Of a stretch of 64,000 nt of DNA, positions 18,851 to 27,409 are shown piece by piece; the stretch's first letter is position 1; the number at the start of each line of letters is the position of its first letter. Both the position numbers and the translations under genes were made by a program. The notes beneath the pieces are model-generated. The model was not told the origin of the DNA. It did not search any database and was given only the letters and a program-made list of their open reading frames with translations. The stretch covers positions 20,801-84,800 of the forward strand of contig JADJRT010000018.1 of assembly GCA_016712035.1 (NCBI GenBank), in the 5' to 3' direction. The stretch comes from Flammeovirgaceae bacterium (lineage in GTDB: Bacteria; Bacteroidota; Bacteroidia; Cytophagales; Cyclobacteriaceae).

Positions 18851-18858
18851 CAAAAATA
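18851..18858 (-). promoter_or_regulatory. -10 element for valS
   Basis: The minus strand reads TATTTTTG, an exact TAnnTTTG match, about 32 bases before the valS ATG in the divergent gap with the MFS gene. No clear TTG -33 element accompanies it. Confidence 0.55.
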
Positions 18859-18892
18859 GGAAAAGGTTAGCTATGATGGTGGCATAACTTTT

Positions 18893-18921
18893 TTGAAATC
18901 CCTTGTGTTGTAGTAATCTTG
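18893..18921 (+). promoter_or_regulatory. Probable promoter for the MFS gene
   Basis: TTG at 18893-18895, an 18-base spacer and TAATCTTG at 18914-18921, one mismatch from TAnnTTTG, lie about 20 bases before the MFS ATG. It overlaps the divergent valS promoter zone, so the two may interfere. Confidence 0.4.
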
Positions 18922-18940
18922 TAAACATGCTCCTGAACTT

Positions 18941-20063
18941 ATGACCAATACTCAAATTTCTGCCGAAACTTTTAAAACGGATCAAATTGAATGGAAGCAA
19001 TTATGGAGCCTGGCAGCGCTTTATGGGTCTATCGTAATTGGCTGGATTGCGTATCATAATTATCAGCCTAAATTATTAGTTCAATTTAATTATACCCAGT
19101 ACACCTTTTGGTTAATTGTTGTGCAGGGAATCATTCTGTTTTTTAACACCACCCATTGCTGGTAAAATTGGAGATCGTTTTCGTTTTAAAGCCGGCCATC
19201 GCATTCCTATTATCTCCTCAGGTATCAGTTTTGCCGCCATGGTGTTTATGGCTGTGGCCTTCACGCTGCTTAGTAATCCAGGCGAAGTTATTAGATGGAT
19301 TTTACCACTGTTGATTGTTCTATGGTTAATTGCCATGAGTATCTTCACCAGCCCCGCCCTCTCAACATTAGAACTTTTCACCCCGATTGATAAGTTACCC
19401 CGGGCCATGGCTATTCTAACCATTGTGTCCAATCTTATCTATTCCCTGGAACCAGTTATTGTCGATCTGATCGACTACCTGGGTGCACCGATTACGTTTA
19501 TGATTGGCGGAGTAGCGGTATTTGTATCGGGGTATGCGCTGAAAAAGAACTCTTTAAGCTTATTCGCCAATAATCCTTCGCGCCCACGGGCCGATTTTAA
19601 ATTTGACACCACACGTACAAATTATTCCTACATCTTTTTATTAGGCGTAGGGGTAGGTATCCCTACAACACTTATGTTTAATTATTTCCTGATTTACTCG
19701 AAGAGAGTTTATCTGCCTTTGTTACTATGGAAGGCAAGTGGCTTTTAGTAATTGCCTTATTTTTCTCGGCTGTATTATCTTTACCTGTCAGCAATTATGT
19801 TATAAAAGTCGGAACCGTTAAAGCGTTTTGGTGGAGTTTTGTTGTCACCGCAGTTAGTGTGGTGCTTGTTTTTATATCGGGCTCGGCTTTGCTTACGATT
19901 TTAGTTATGGTTGTGTTTACAGTTTCTTTTACCGTACTCTCCATAAGTTCACTGCCCCTGGCCATAGCGCGCCAACTATTTTGAAAAAGTATTTTGTGTT
20001 GGTATTTTCTTTAGCGGAATGGCGTTTCCGGATGGAATGGTTGAAGCGATACAAGCGCTTTAG
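18941..20063 (+). CDS. Major facilitator superfamily transporter (frameshifted)
   Basis: Frames join into a protein of about 373 residues with roughly ten to twelve hydrophobic segments and a soluble N-terminal lead. Loop FTPPIAGKIGDRFRFKAGHR after the second segment is the MFS A-motif (GxxxDRxGRR-like). Joins are needed at about 19141 (a T6 run), 19735 and 19981; after the last, the frame reads FEKVFCVGIFFSGMAFPDG and ends at TAG 20061-20063. Substrate unknown. The gene is flanked by valS (divergent) and an rRNA methyltransferase (convergent, 52-base gap). Three shifts in 1.1 kb would allow a true pseudogene, but valS next door shows the same damage. Confidence 0.7.
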
Positions 20064-20115
20064 GAATTCATTCTGATGCGCCAGGCTGAGGGGTACAAAT
20101 TATTGATTCGATTGC

Positions 20116-21411
20116 CTAATTGATTGATCCATCCCAAGGAGTTCCTTGATGCGTTACCAAAGCAAAACCTCGCTGTCCTGAGCCAACCAACAGATTGTCT
20201 TTTCGTAAATAACTAATCGATTGCTCTAACGAAAGTTCAATGACCGCAAAATTATTATGATTCAAATCAATGGCTAGTGCCTTGGCATGTTCAGGAATTA
20301 ATTTTTCATGCTTCAATTGGGCCACGGCTGTTCCTTTGCTCACCACATGTAACTGCGTGCTGATAAAAGCCATTTCATCATACAGTTCGTTAGGAATCTG
20401 TATCAACAAATCCTCCTGCTTTATGATTTTTAGATTTTCGGAATTGTTGCTCCAGGATTGAAGTTGTTCAGTAACCTTTTTGGAAGCTTCCGAAAAATTT
20501 CTTCCTGGCCGAATTCTTATTTCCGGTTCTGAATCAACTTTCCGCAAAGCGGAAATGAAAAAACCTTCGCCTGCCACCTTATGTGGAAAGAATCGATAGC
20601 CAATCGCTTTGCCTGACGTTATCTTTTCTATATTCCACACGGGTTCTGTATTGAGTTCAATAAATTCAATACCCTGATTTTCGGCCAACCATTTTAGATT
20701 TACTTCATTCTCTTGTTCATTATAGGTGCAGGTGCTGTAAATCAAAATTCCATGCTGTTTTAAGGACGGCCACACATCGCTCAGAATTCTTCGCTGACGT
20801 TGAGAGCACAGCGCAATATTTTCTTCCGACCATTCGGAGGTGGCCTGATTGTCTTTGCGAAACAACCCCTCCCCGGAACAAGGCGCATCAACCACAATCA
20901 CGTCAAAGTATCCCTTGAGTTTTTGGAATACGGCCGGGTCACTATTTGTAACAAGTGCATTACTATGACCCCACTTCTGGATATTCTCGGAAAGTATTTG
21001 CGCTCGTGATCGGATTACTTCGTTGGAAATCAGGAGTGAATTTTGATTGAGCAAGCTTAAGAGATGAGTTGACTTACCCCCGGGCGCTGCGCATAAGTCG
21101 AGCACCCGCAACGATTGGGTAAGGTCAGTTGTTTGGTTAATGGCTTGTTCAAAAAACATCGAACTGGCCTCCTGTACATAATACTTGCCAGCATGCAAGG
21201 CAGGATCAAGTGTAAATACCGGTCGTGTAGGTAAATAGAAACCATAGTCACTCCAGGGTATTTTTATCCCGACAGGAAGTTTATCTTTGTCAGGATTGAT
21301 TCGAATACTTACCAGTGATGGTTGATCATGCGCGGATACAAAATCATTCCAAGCAGGCCCCAAGGTTGATTTCATTCTGGTTTCAAAAGCGATCGGAAAA
21401 GAGATGGACAT
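20116..21411 (-). CDS. rsmF: RsmF/RsmB-type RNA m5C methyltransferase
   Basis: 431 residues. The S-adenosylmethionine fold has DLCAAPGGKSTHLLSLL, the first catalytic cysteine in VDAPCSGEG and the second in YSTCTYNEQENE, the two-cysteine arrangement of the NOL1/NOP2/Sun family. A C-terminal domain (about residues 300-431, ending VTHQGTPWDGSIN) matches the RsmF-type substrate-binding region. The likely product modifies a 16S rRNA cytosine. The symbol is by family and not certain against other paralogues. It is divergent from fahA with about 63 bases between the starts. Confidence 0.85.
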   Translation of the reverse strand: MSISFPIAFETRMKSTLGPAWNDFVSAHDQPSLVSIRINPDKDKLPVGIKIPWSDYGFYLPTRPVFTLDPALHAGKYYVQEASSMFFEQAINQTTDLTQSLRVLDLCAAPGGKSTHLLSLLNQNSLLISNEVIRSRAQILSENIQKWGHSNALVTNSDPAVFQKLKGYFDVIVVDAPCSGEGLFRKDNQATSEWSEENIALCSQRQRRILSDVWPSLKQHGILIYSTCTYNEQENEVNLKWLAENQGIEFIELNTEPVWNIEKITSGKAIGYRFFPHKVAGEGFFISALRKVDSEPEIRIRPGRNFSEASKKVTEQLQSWSNNSENLKIIKQEDLLIQIPNELYDEMAFISTQLHVVSKGTAVAQLKHEKLIPEHAKALAIDLNHNNFAVIELSLEQSISYLRKDNLLVGSGQRGFALVTHQGTPWDGSIN

Positions 21412-21474
21412 GAGGCATTGATTACATCGGAAGTAAACGAATTTTACGTAAGAATTAAAAATGTTATCGAAATT

Positions 21475-22743
21475 ATGATAAAGGCAAACAATCCTGCGCT
21501 TAAAAGTTGGTTAGAAGTTCCTGTAGATTCTGATTTTCCTATTCAGAATTTGCCCTTTGGTATTTTTAAAACAGATTACCTTTCACCGGTAGCGGGGGTA
21601 GCCATTGGCAAGTATGTGTTAGATCTTGTTTGCCTGCATGAGCATGGTTTTTTCGATGGACTTGGGTTGCCCGCAGGAATTTTCAATCAAAAATATTTAA
21701 ACGGTTTCATTGGTTTAGGTAAGAAGAAAACCCGCGAAGTGCGCGAGCGAATCTCTGAATTGCTACAGCATGATAATGAAGAATTAAGATTGAATGTAGC
21801 GCGCGAGTTAGCGATTATACCGATGGCTGAGGTGGAAATGTGTATGCCGGTTACAATCCCTAACTATTCAGATTTTTACAGTAGTGTAGAACATGCCACC
21901 AATGTGGGAACCATGTTTCGCGACCCGAAGAATGCATTGTTACCCAATTGGAAACATTTGCCCGTGGCCTATCATGGTCGCGCTTCTTCTATTGTCGTTT
22001 CAGGCACATCTATTCATCGGCCCAAAGGGCAAACAAAATTACCAGACGCGGAGCTTCCCGTATTTGGCCCTTCGAAAAAACTTGACTTCGAATTAGAGCT
22101 GGCATTTATTACTTGTAAGGAAACTCCCTTGGGTAGTTCAATCTCTACTAAAGATGTGGATGATCATATTTTTGGGTTTGTACTTTTTAATGATTGGTCG
22201 GCCCGCGACATTCAAACCTGGGAGTATGTACCACTGGGTCCATTCCTGAGTAAAAATTTTGGTTCGACTATTTCACCCTGGATTGTAACGATGGATGCGC
22301 TAGAACCTTTCCGGGTAGCAGGACCTAAACAAGAAACTCCCGTATTGCCTTATCTTGTTTCTGAAGGGCAGAATAATTTTAACATTGCGTTAGAGGTTCA
22401 ACTGCAACCTGAAAACGAGGAAGCAAGTACGGTGTGCCGATCCAACTATAAATTCCTTTATTGGAATGTTAACCAACAGCTCGCTCATCATACGGTGAAT
22501 GGTTGTAATATTCAGGTGGGCGACTTGTATGCATCCGGTACAATAAGTGGCTCTACGCCTGATTCATTTGGCTCGTTATTGGAACTTACCTGGAATGGTC
22601 AACGGCCTTTAGCTCTGGCCAACGGACAGCAACGAAAATTTATTGAAGATGGCGACACAATTATCTTGCGCGGCTTTGCAGAAAAAGATCATGTGCGCAT
22701 AGGCTTTGGCGAGTGTAAAGGAAAAATTTTACCCGCGCTATGA
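21475..22743 (+). CDS. fahA: Fumarylacetoacetase (tyrosine catabolism)
   Basis: About 422 residues, matching bacterial and eukaryotic fumarylacetoacetases. Landmarks in order: TIPNYSDFYSSVEHATNVG (active-site aspartate and histidine), LPVAYHGRASSIVVSGT, LDFELELAFIT and NDWSARDIQTWEYVPLGPF (metal site), and ASGTISGSTPDSFGSLLEL near the end. It splits fumarylacetoacetate into fumarate and acetoacetate in the last step of tyrosine degradation. The ATG at 21475 (MIKANNPALKSW) is preferred; the upstream TTG at 21418 adds an unconserved lead. The next gene starts inside its stop codon (ATGA). Other tyrosine-pathway genes are not in the window. Confidence 0.94.
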   Translation: MIKANNPALKSWLEVPVDSDFPIQNLPFGIFKTDYLSPVAGVAIGKYVLDLVCLHEHGFFDGLGLPAGIFNQKYLNGFIGLGKKKTREVRERISELLQHDNEELRLNVARELAIIPMAEVEMCMPVTIPNYSDFYSSVEHATNVGTMFRDPKNALLPNWKHLPVAYHGRASSIVVSGTSIHRPKGQTKLPDAELPVFGPSKKLDFELELAFITCKETPLGSSISTKDVDDHIFGFVLFNDWSARDIQTWEYVPLGPFLSKNFGSTISPWIVTMDALEPFRVAGPKQETPVLPYLVSEGQNNFNIALEVQLQPENEEASTVCRSNYKFLYWNVNQQLAHHTVNGCNIQVGDLYASGTISGSTPDSFGSLLELTWNGQRPLALANGQQRKFIEDGDTIILRGFAEKDHVRIGFGECKGKILPAL

Positions 22744-23597
22744 TTATCGATCCAAAAGAATTGTCAACGCCTAAGCTACAAGCCTACCTGCAAGGGGCTG
22801 TATCGCCAAGGCCTATAGCGTTTGTAAGTTCGGTTGATAAAGAAGGAAATGTAAATCTCAGTCCGTTTAGTTTCTTCAATCTGTTTAGTATGAACCCGCC
22901 CATTCTGGTTTTCTCACCCTCCAGACGGGTGCGCGATAATTCGACTAAGCACACACTTCAAAACGTATTGGAAGTGCCGAGGTGGTAATCAACATTGTTT
23001 CGCATAGTATGGTTGAGCAGACTTCATTAGCCAGTTGCGAATTTCCCAAAGGCACCAATGAGTTTATTAAATCGGGATTTACACAAATTAATTCGCAAAT
23101 AGTGAAGCCACCCCGGGTGGGTGAGGCTCCGGTTTCGTTTGAGTGTAAAGTGAATCAGGTTATTCCATTAGGGGAACAAGGTGGTGCTGGCAATCTGGTG
23201 GTTTGCGAGGTTTTACTCATGCATATTGATGATCTGATTTTAGATAGCGAAGGTTTTATTGATCCGCATAAGATTGATGCTGTAGCCCGCATGGGGCAGG
23301 ATTATTATTGCCGCTCGTCCGGTGAAAATGTTTTGTTGTTCCTAAACCCAATGTAAAAATTGGAATTGGGTTTGATCAGATTCCGGCAAGCGTAAAAAAT
23401 AGCCGTATCCTTTCGGGAAATGATTTGGGGCGGCTGGGAAATATTGAGCTTCTCCTGCGCATAAAGAAATCAAAAGTTTTCAATCTGCAGAGGTTTGGCA
23501 AACCGCAGCCGCCAAGGGCGATGAAGAAATTCACCGGCTTGCACAATCATTGCTGGCACAGGGAAATGTAGCAGATGCGTGGAAAACGTTGTTGTAA
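22740..23597 (+). CDS. Flavin reductase-like FMN-binding protein (frameshifted)
   Basis: About 286 residues over four frame segments. The N-terminus has QGAVSPRPIAFVSSVD and NLSPFSFFNLFSMNPP, the FMN-binding core of the flavin reductase/DIM6-NTAB family; the middle continues INIVSHSMVEQTSLASCEFP. Joins are needed near 22981, 23336 and 23455, after which it ends with AQGNVADAWKTLL and TAA at 23595-23597. Length and a C-terminal helix match the roughly 290-residue Bacteroidota family. The start overlaps the fahA stop, so it probably works in, or is regulated with, tyrosine degradation. The reaction is unknown. Confidence 0.75.
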
Positions 23598-23675
23598 GGG
23601 ATTTAACTTTTGATTAAAGAGTTTACAGGTTCAAGATTAACTGGCGGAGATTGCCCTAAACGGTAGAACTGCTAG

Positions 23676-23707
23676 TTGAGAAGTTCCATAAGAAATTTCT
23701 ATTTTTA
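23676..23707 (+). promoter_or_regulatory. Probable promoter for the NIPSNAP gene
   Basis: TTG at 23676-23678, a 21-base spacer and TATTTTTA at 23700-23707, one base off TAnnTTTG, lie 30 bases before the ATG. The remaining 78 bases back to the flavin reductase stop show nothing else. Confidence 0.45.
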
Positions 23708-23736
23708 GAAATACGGTCGACTAAACCACTAGCTCT

Positions 23737-24483
23737 ATGAAAACCTTACTAACCTTTCTGCTCCTTTTCGCCTGCAGTATTTCGTTCGGACAAACTGCTG
23801 ACTCACGATATTTCGAGATGCGGATTTATTATTGTTATCCTGGTCGACTAGACGCATTGGTTGAACGCTTTCAAAATCACACCACCCGGATATTTGAAAA
23901 GCATGGCATGGAAAACATTGGTTACTGGCTACCAATAACTAATGACAAGAATGCACTCTACTATATTTTGGCTTTTCCAAACAAAGAGGCGCATGATAAA
24001 TCATGGAAAGATTTTATCAACGATCCGGAATGGAAAGACGTTTCTGCAAAATCAGAAGTTAGCGGGAAGATTATTGAATCCATCACGTCTGTTTTCATGA
24101 CTGCAGCGGACGTTATACCCAAAATCAATGCTGCCAATGCTAGCGGGAAGGATAGATTATTTGAGCTGCGGACCTATACGTGTCTTCCGGGTAGGTTCCC
24201 AAACATTGTTTCGCGATTTCAAGATCATACGTTCAAATTATTTGAACAACACCAAATGGAAAACATCGCTTACTTCAAAAGTGAAGAGGTAGATAGCGCT
24301 CAACCTAAATTAGTTTACATCGTTGCTCATCAAAGCCAGCAAGCGGCCACCAAGTCGTGGGCAGAGTTTCGTGTCGACCCTACATGGATCGCAGCCAGAG
24401 ATGCTTCTGAAAAAGATGGAAAGATTATAGAGAAAGTAGAATCCATATTTCTCAAGCCGTTGAGCTTCTCGAAAATTAAATAG
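23737..24483 (+). CDS. Exported tandem NIPSNAP-domain protein
   Basis: 248 residues. A clear signal peptide (MKTLLTFLLLFACSISFGQ) precedes two similar NIPSNAP (dimeric alpha-beta barrel) domains: residues about 24-125 (YFEMRIYYCYPGRLDALVER) and 135-245 (LFELRTYTCLPGRFPNIVSR). The halves repeat the same order, including GMENIGYW versus QMENIAYF and the tryptophan-containing KSWKDF versus KSWAEF, so they arose by duplication. Known NIPSNAP proteins are cytosolic or mitochondrial with poorly defined roles; a periplasmic one in Bacteroidota is usual but uncharacterised. The stop lies two bases from that of the convergent Na/Pi cotransporter. Confidence 0.8.
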   Translation: MKTLLTFLLLFACSISFGQTADSRYFEMRIYYCYPGRLDALVERFQNHTTRIFEKHGMENIGYWLPITNDKNALYYILAFPNKEAHDKSWKDFINDPEWKDVSAKSEVSGKIIESITSVFMTAADVIPKINAANASGKDRLFELRTYTCLPGRFPNIVSRFQDHTFKLFEQHQMENIAYFKSEEVDSAQPKLVYIVAHQSQQAATKSWAEFRVDPTWIAARDASEKDGKIIEKVESIFLKPLSFSKIK

Positions 24484-24485
24484 CG

Positions 24486-26186
24486 TTAGCCAATTTCAAG
24501 TAAAGCGTCATTCATTTCCTGAACCTTTTCAAAGTTTGCAACTTCCTCACTGGTAAGTAAAAGTTCTTTTAAAGTCAGTAATAGTTGCCGGGAGGATTGA
24601 ACGAATGCCCGGTTAACTATAAGGGCGGTTGAAATATCGATGTCATCAATTTGTTTTGTTTTTATAGCAAGTGTGATTAACGAAACAAACTGATTATCGT
24701 CTTTTTTAAGGTGAGCCAAAGTTTTTAATATGGTGTTTGGTTTATCTTCATCACTTTCATCAATGAGTTTATCAATTTCCAAATACGTTTCGATCAATCT
24801 TTTTCTGAAATGCGTGTATTGATTATTAAGAAACGCATTATTGGCATTCTCAAACTCGTCAAAATTGTGATGAATGTCCTTTAACATTTTCGCTGAGTGG
24901 AGGGCCATTCTTGCGCCATGCATGTACCGGTTTAATTCCAGAGCTTCCTCTTTCGTTAATTCCCGTTCCTGTATTCCGGAAGAAAACGTGAAGATCTCAG
25001 CTTGAAGTAGTTTCAGATTTTCATATTCTTTATTATAAGCTGATTCAACGTTTTGTTTTTCTGCGTTACTGTAATCGTAATTCGAAAACACCAGTCGTTC
25101 ATCAATATGTAGGATATTTAAATTGTGCCGCAACACATTCTTAACCAAATGGAGTGTTTCTTTTCGCATGGCGGAAATACCAGCCTCAGCAACATCGGTT
25201 GTTGTATTATTAATAAACCGGGTAAGCGCAGTTCGCCTGTCTGGAAATACTTTTGTAAGGAGATTTGCAAATGGGTGAATGAAGGGATAAAAGACCAGCA
25301 CGCCAACTACATTGAAAATCGTATGAAACAGGGCTAGCCCCATAACCTCGTTGCCTTTCGCGCTAAATACCTGAAGTATAAGATACGTGATGGCAGGCAT
25401 TAAGGCCAGCGCGATGATTCCTGTGATAAGGTTAAATGCAAAATGACTGTAGGCCACTCTCTTCTTTACCTGCACAGCACCTATCGCACCTAATAAAATT
25501 GTAACCGTGGTACCCACATTGGAACCGATAACCACCGCAGCAGCTGAGTCAAATTCAATAATACGTGAGTTCAACGCAGTCAAAACAATAGCAATTGTTG
25601 CTGAACTGGATTGCATAACGGCTGTTAACACTATTCCAACGCCCACGAATACTAAAATTCCATAATCTGGTAAAGACCCGATATCTATTGAGTTGGCAAG
25701 AACCTCTACACTACTTTTTATATAGCCCAGGCCCATGAAAAGGAAACCAAACCCAACCAATAGCTTGCTGATGTTGGAATACTTTTCGGATTTTCCCAGG
25801 AACATGATGCCTAATCCTCCCGAGCCGATAAGCGGAAGGGCAAAACTTTCGATGGCCATTTTAAACCCGATGGTGGCAACAATCCAGGCTGTAATAGTTG
25901 TGCCGATATTAGAGCCGAGAATCACGCCAATGGCATTCTCCATCGTCATGATGCCGGCACCAACAAATGCCAATACCATAAGGGAAACGGCAGAACTGCT
26001 TTGCAGAATGGAAGTAACAAAGGCTCCTGAAAAAATAGATTTAACCTTGCCAGTAGTGAATCTTCTTATCAATCCTTTGAATGCTCTGCCAGATAGTTTC
26101 TTGATAGATTCCTCCATCAAAAACATACCAAACATAAAGATGCCCAATCCTGCTAATAGCTTCCAAATATCAAACTCCTGGAACAT
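24486..26186 (-). CDS. Na/phosphate cotransporter with PhoU-like tail
   Basis: 566 residues. The membrane half (about 1-310) holds the two inverted Na/Pi-cotransporter repeats with their QSSS signatures: VTSILQSSSAVSLM and TAVMQSSSATIAIV, each followed by a GSNIGTT or GSNVGTT stretch. The C-terminal 230 residues are charged and helical like PhoU. The family (NptA/YjbB) moves phosphate, often outward, with sodium. It stands alone; the 95 bases between its start and the end of pdhB show no clear promoter. Confidence 0.9.
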   Translation of the reverse strand: MFQEFDIWKLLAGLGIFMFGMFLMEESIKKLSGRAFKGLIRRFTTGKVKSIFSGAFVTSILQSSSAVSLMVLAFVGAGIMTMENAIGVILGSNIGTTITAWIVATIGFKMAIESFALPLIGSGGLGIMFLGKSEKYSNISKLLVGFGFLFMGLGYIKSSVEVLANSIDIGSLPDYGILVFVGVGIVLTAVMQSSSATIAIVLTALNSRIIEFDSAAAVVIGSNVGTTVTILLGAIGAVQVKKRVAYSHFAFNLITGIIALALMPAITYLILQVFSAKGNEVMGLALFHTIFNVVGVLVFYPFIHPFANLLTKVFPDRRTALTRFINNTTTDVAEAGISAMRKETLHLVKNVLRHNLNILHIDERLVFSNYDYSNAEKQNVESAYNKEYENLKLLQAEIFTFSSGIQERELTKEEALELNRYMHGARMALHSAKMLKDIHHNFDEFENANNAFLNNQYTHFRKRLIETYLEIDKLIDESDEDKPNTILKTLAHLKKDDNQFVSLITLAIKTKQIDDIDISTALIVNRAFVQSSRQLLLTLKELLLTSEEVANFEKVQEMNDALLEIG

Positions 26187-26281
26187 TATTAATCTACATA
26201 ATCAACAATAGAAGGACACTGCACAGCTAAGCCTGTTTACAGCAGCCGAAGGTCAGCTTAAATAAAATATGAGTGCCGACT

Positions 26282-27261
26282 TTAATCTCGGTACATCACG
26301 GCCTTTACTGCCTTAACGGTGCGGGCTACATTAGGTAAAATGGCTTCGATCAAGGTTGGGGCATAGGGGAGTGGTACATCCAACCTATTTATTCTATGAA
26401 CCGGGGCATCCAGATAATCGAACGCATGCTTTTGAACATGGTAGGTAATCTCTGTAGCTATTGAGGATAATGGCCAGGCTTCTTCCACGACTACCAATCG
26501 ATTGGTTTTTTAACCGATGCTACAACCGTAGCATAATCAATAGGGCGCACAGAACGCAGGTCTATTACTTCAGCCGAAATTCCTTCCTTCTCTAATTCTT
26601 GCGCGGCAGCGAGAGCAACTTTCATAATCTTGCCAAAGGAAACAATCGTTACATCGGTTCCACTTTTCTTAATATCCGCTACGCCAATGGGAATCAGATA
26701 TTCTTCCGTAGGCACTTCGCCCTTGTCGCCATACATCATTTCTGACTCCATAAAAATAACCGGATCGTTATCGCGAATGGCAGTCTTCAATAAGCCTTTG
26801 GCATCGTACGGAGTATAAGGAACGACTACTTTTAATCCAGGGGTATTGGCAAACCAATTTTCAAAATTTTGCGAGTGTTGCGAACTCAGCATCCCGGCAT
26901 TACCGGTAGGCCCACGAAATACAATAGGTACATTAAATTGTCCGCCCGACATAGAAAGCATTTTGGCAGCCGAATTAATGATCTGATCAATGGCAACCAA
27001 AGAGAAATTAAACGTCATAAATTCTATAATGGGTCGCAGCCCATTGGCAGCAGCACCAACACCAATGCCGGCAAAACCAAGTTCAGAGATAGGCGTATCA
27101 ATTACGCGCTCGGGTCCAAATTCATCGAGCATACCTTGGCTTACCTTATACGCACCGTTGTACTCGGCTACTTCTTCACCCATGAGAAAGATACTTGGAT
27201 CTCTTCTCATTTCTTCGTTCATGGCCTCGCGTAGCGCCTCTCTGAATTGAATTTCTCTCAT
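26282..27261 (-). CDS. pdhB: Pyruvate dehydrogenase E1 beta subunit (one frameshift)
   Basis: About 326 residues, the normal E1-beta length. REALREAMNEEMRRDPSIFL opens the protein, and the thiamine-diphosphate-contacting stretch MGEEVAEYNGAYKVSQGML and TPISELGFAGIGVGAA are conserved. The frame breaks at about 26493-26497 in a T6 run and resumes with VVVEEAWPLSSIATEI, a standard E1-beta C-terminal motif, so an assembly indel is likely. The protein pairs with an E1 alpha subunit to feed pyruvate or a branched 2-oxo acid to the E2 core; those genes are outside the window, as is common in Bacteroidota. Confidence 0.92.
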
Positions 27262-27360
27262 AGCTGCCGTTAGTTTGGAAAGCCCGTAAAAATAGGGATC
27301 AGGAACATCAGGTTAAAGGGAATAGCCCGTTTTTTTGGGAATAAGAAAGGGTGTAGCAAC

Positions 27361-27385
27361 AAAAAACCCCGGTTTTGGCCGGGGT
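27361..27385 (-). terminator. Intrinsic terminator after the OmpA/TPR gene
   Basis: On the minus strand a 7-bp GC-rich stem (ACCCCGG with CCGGGGT, six-base loop) runs into six T residues, about 25 bases after the lipoprotein gene's stop. The remaining bases to the pdhB start (27262-27360) show no clear signal. Confidence 0.85.
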
Positions 27386-27409
27386 CTTTTATAATTAATA
27401 AGATCAAGA

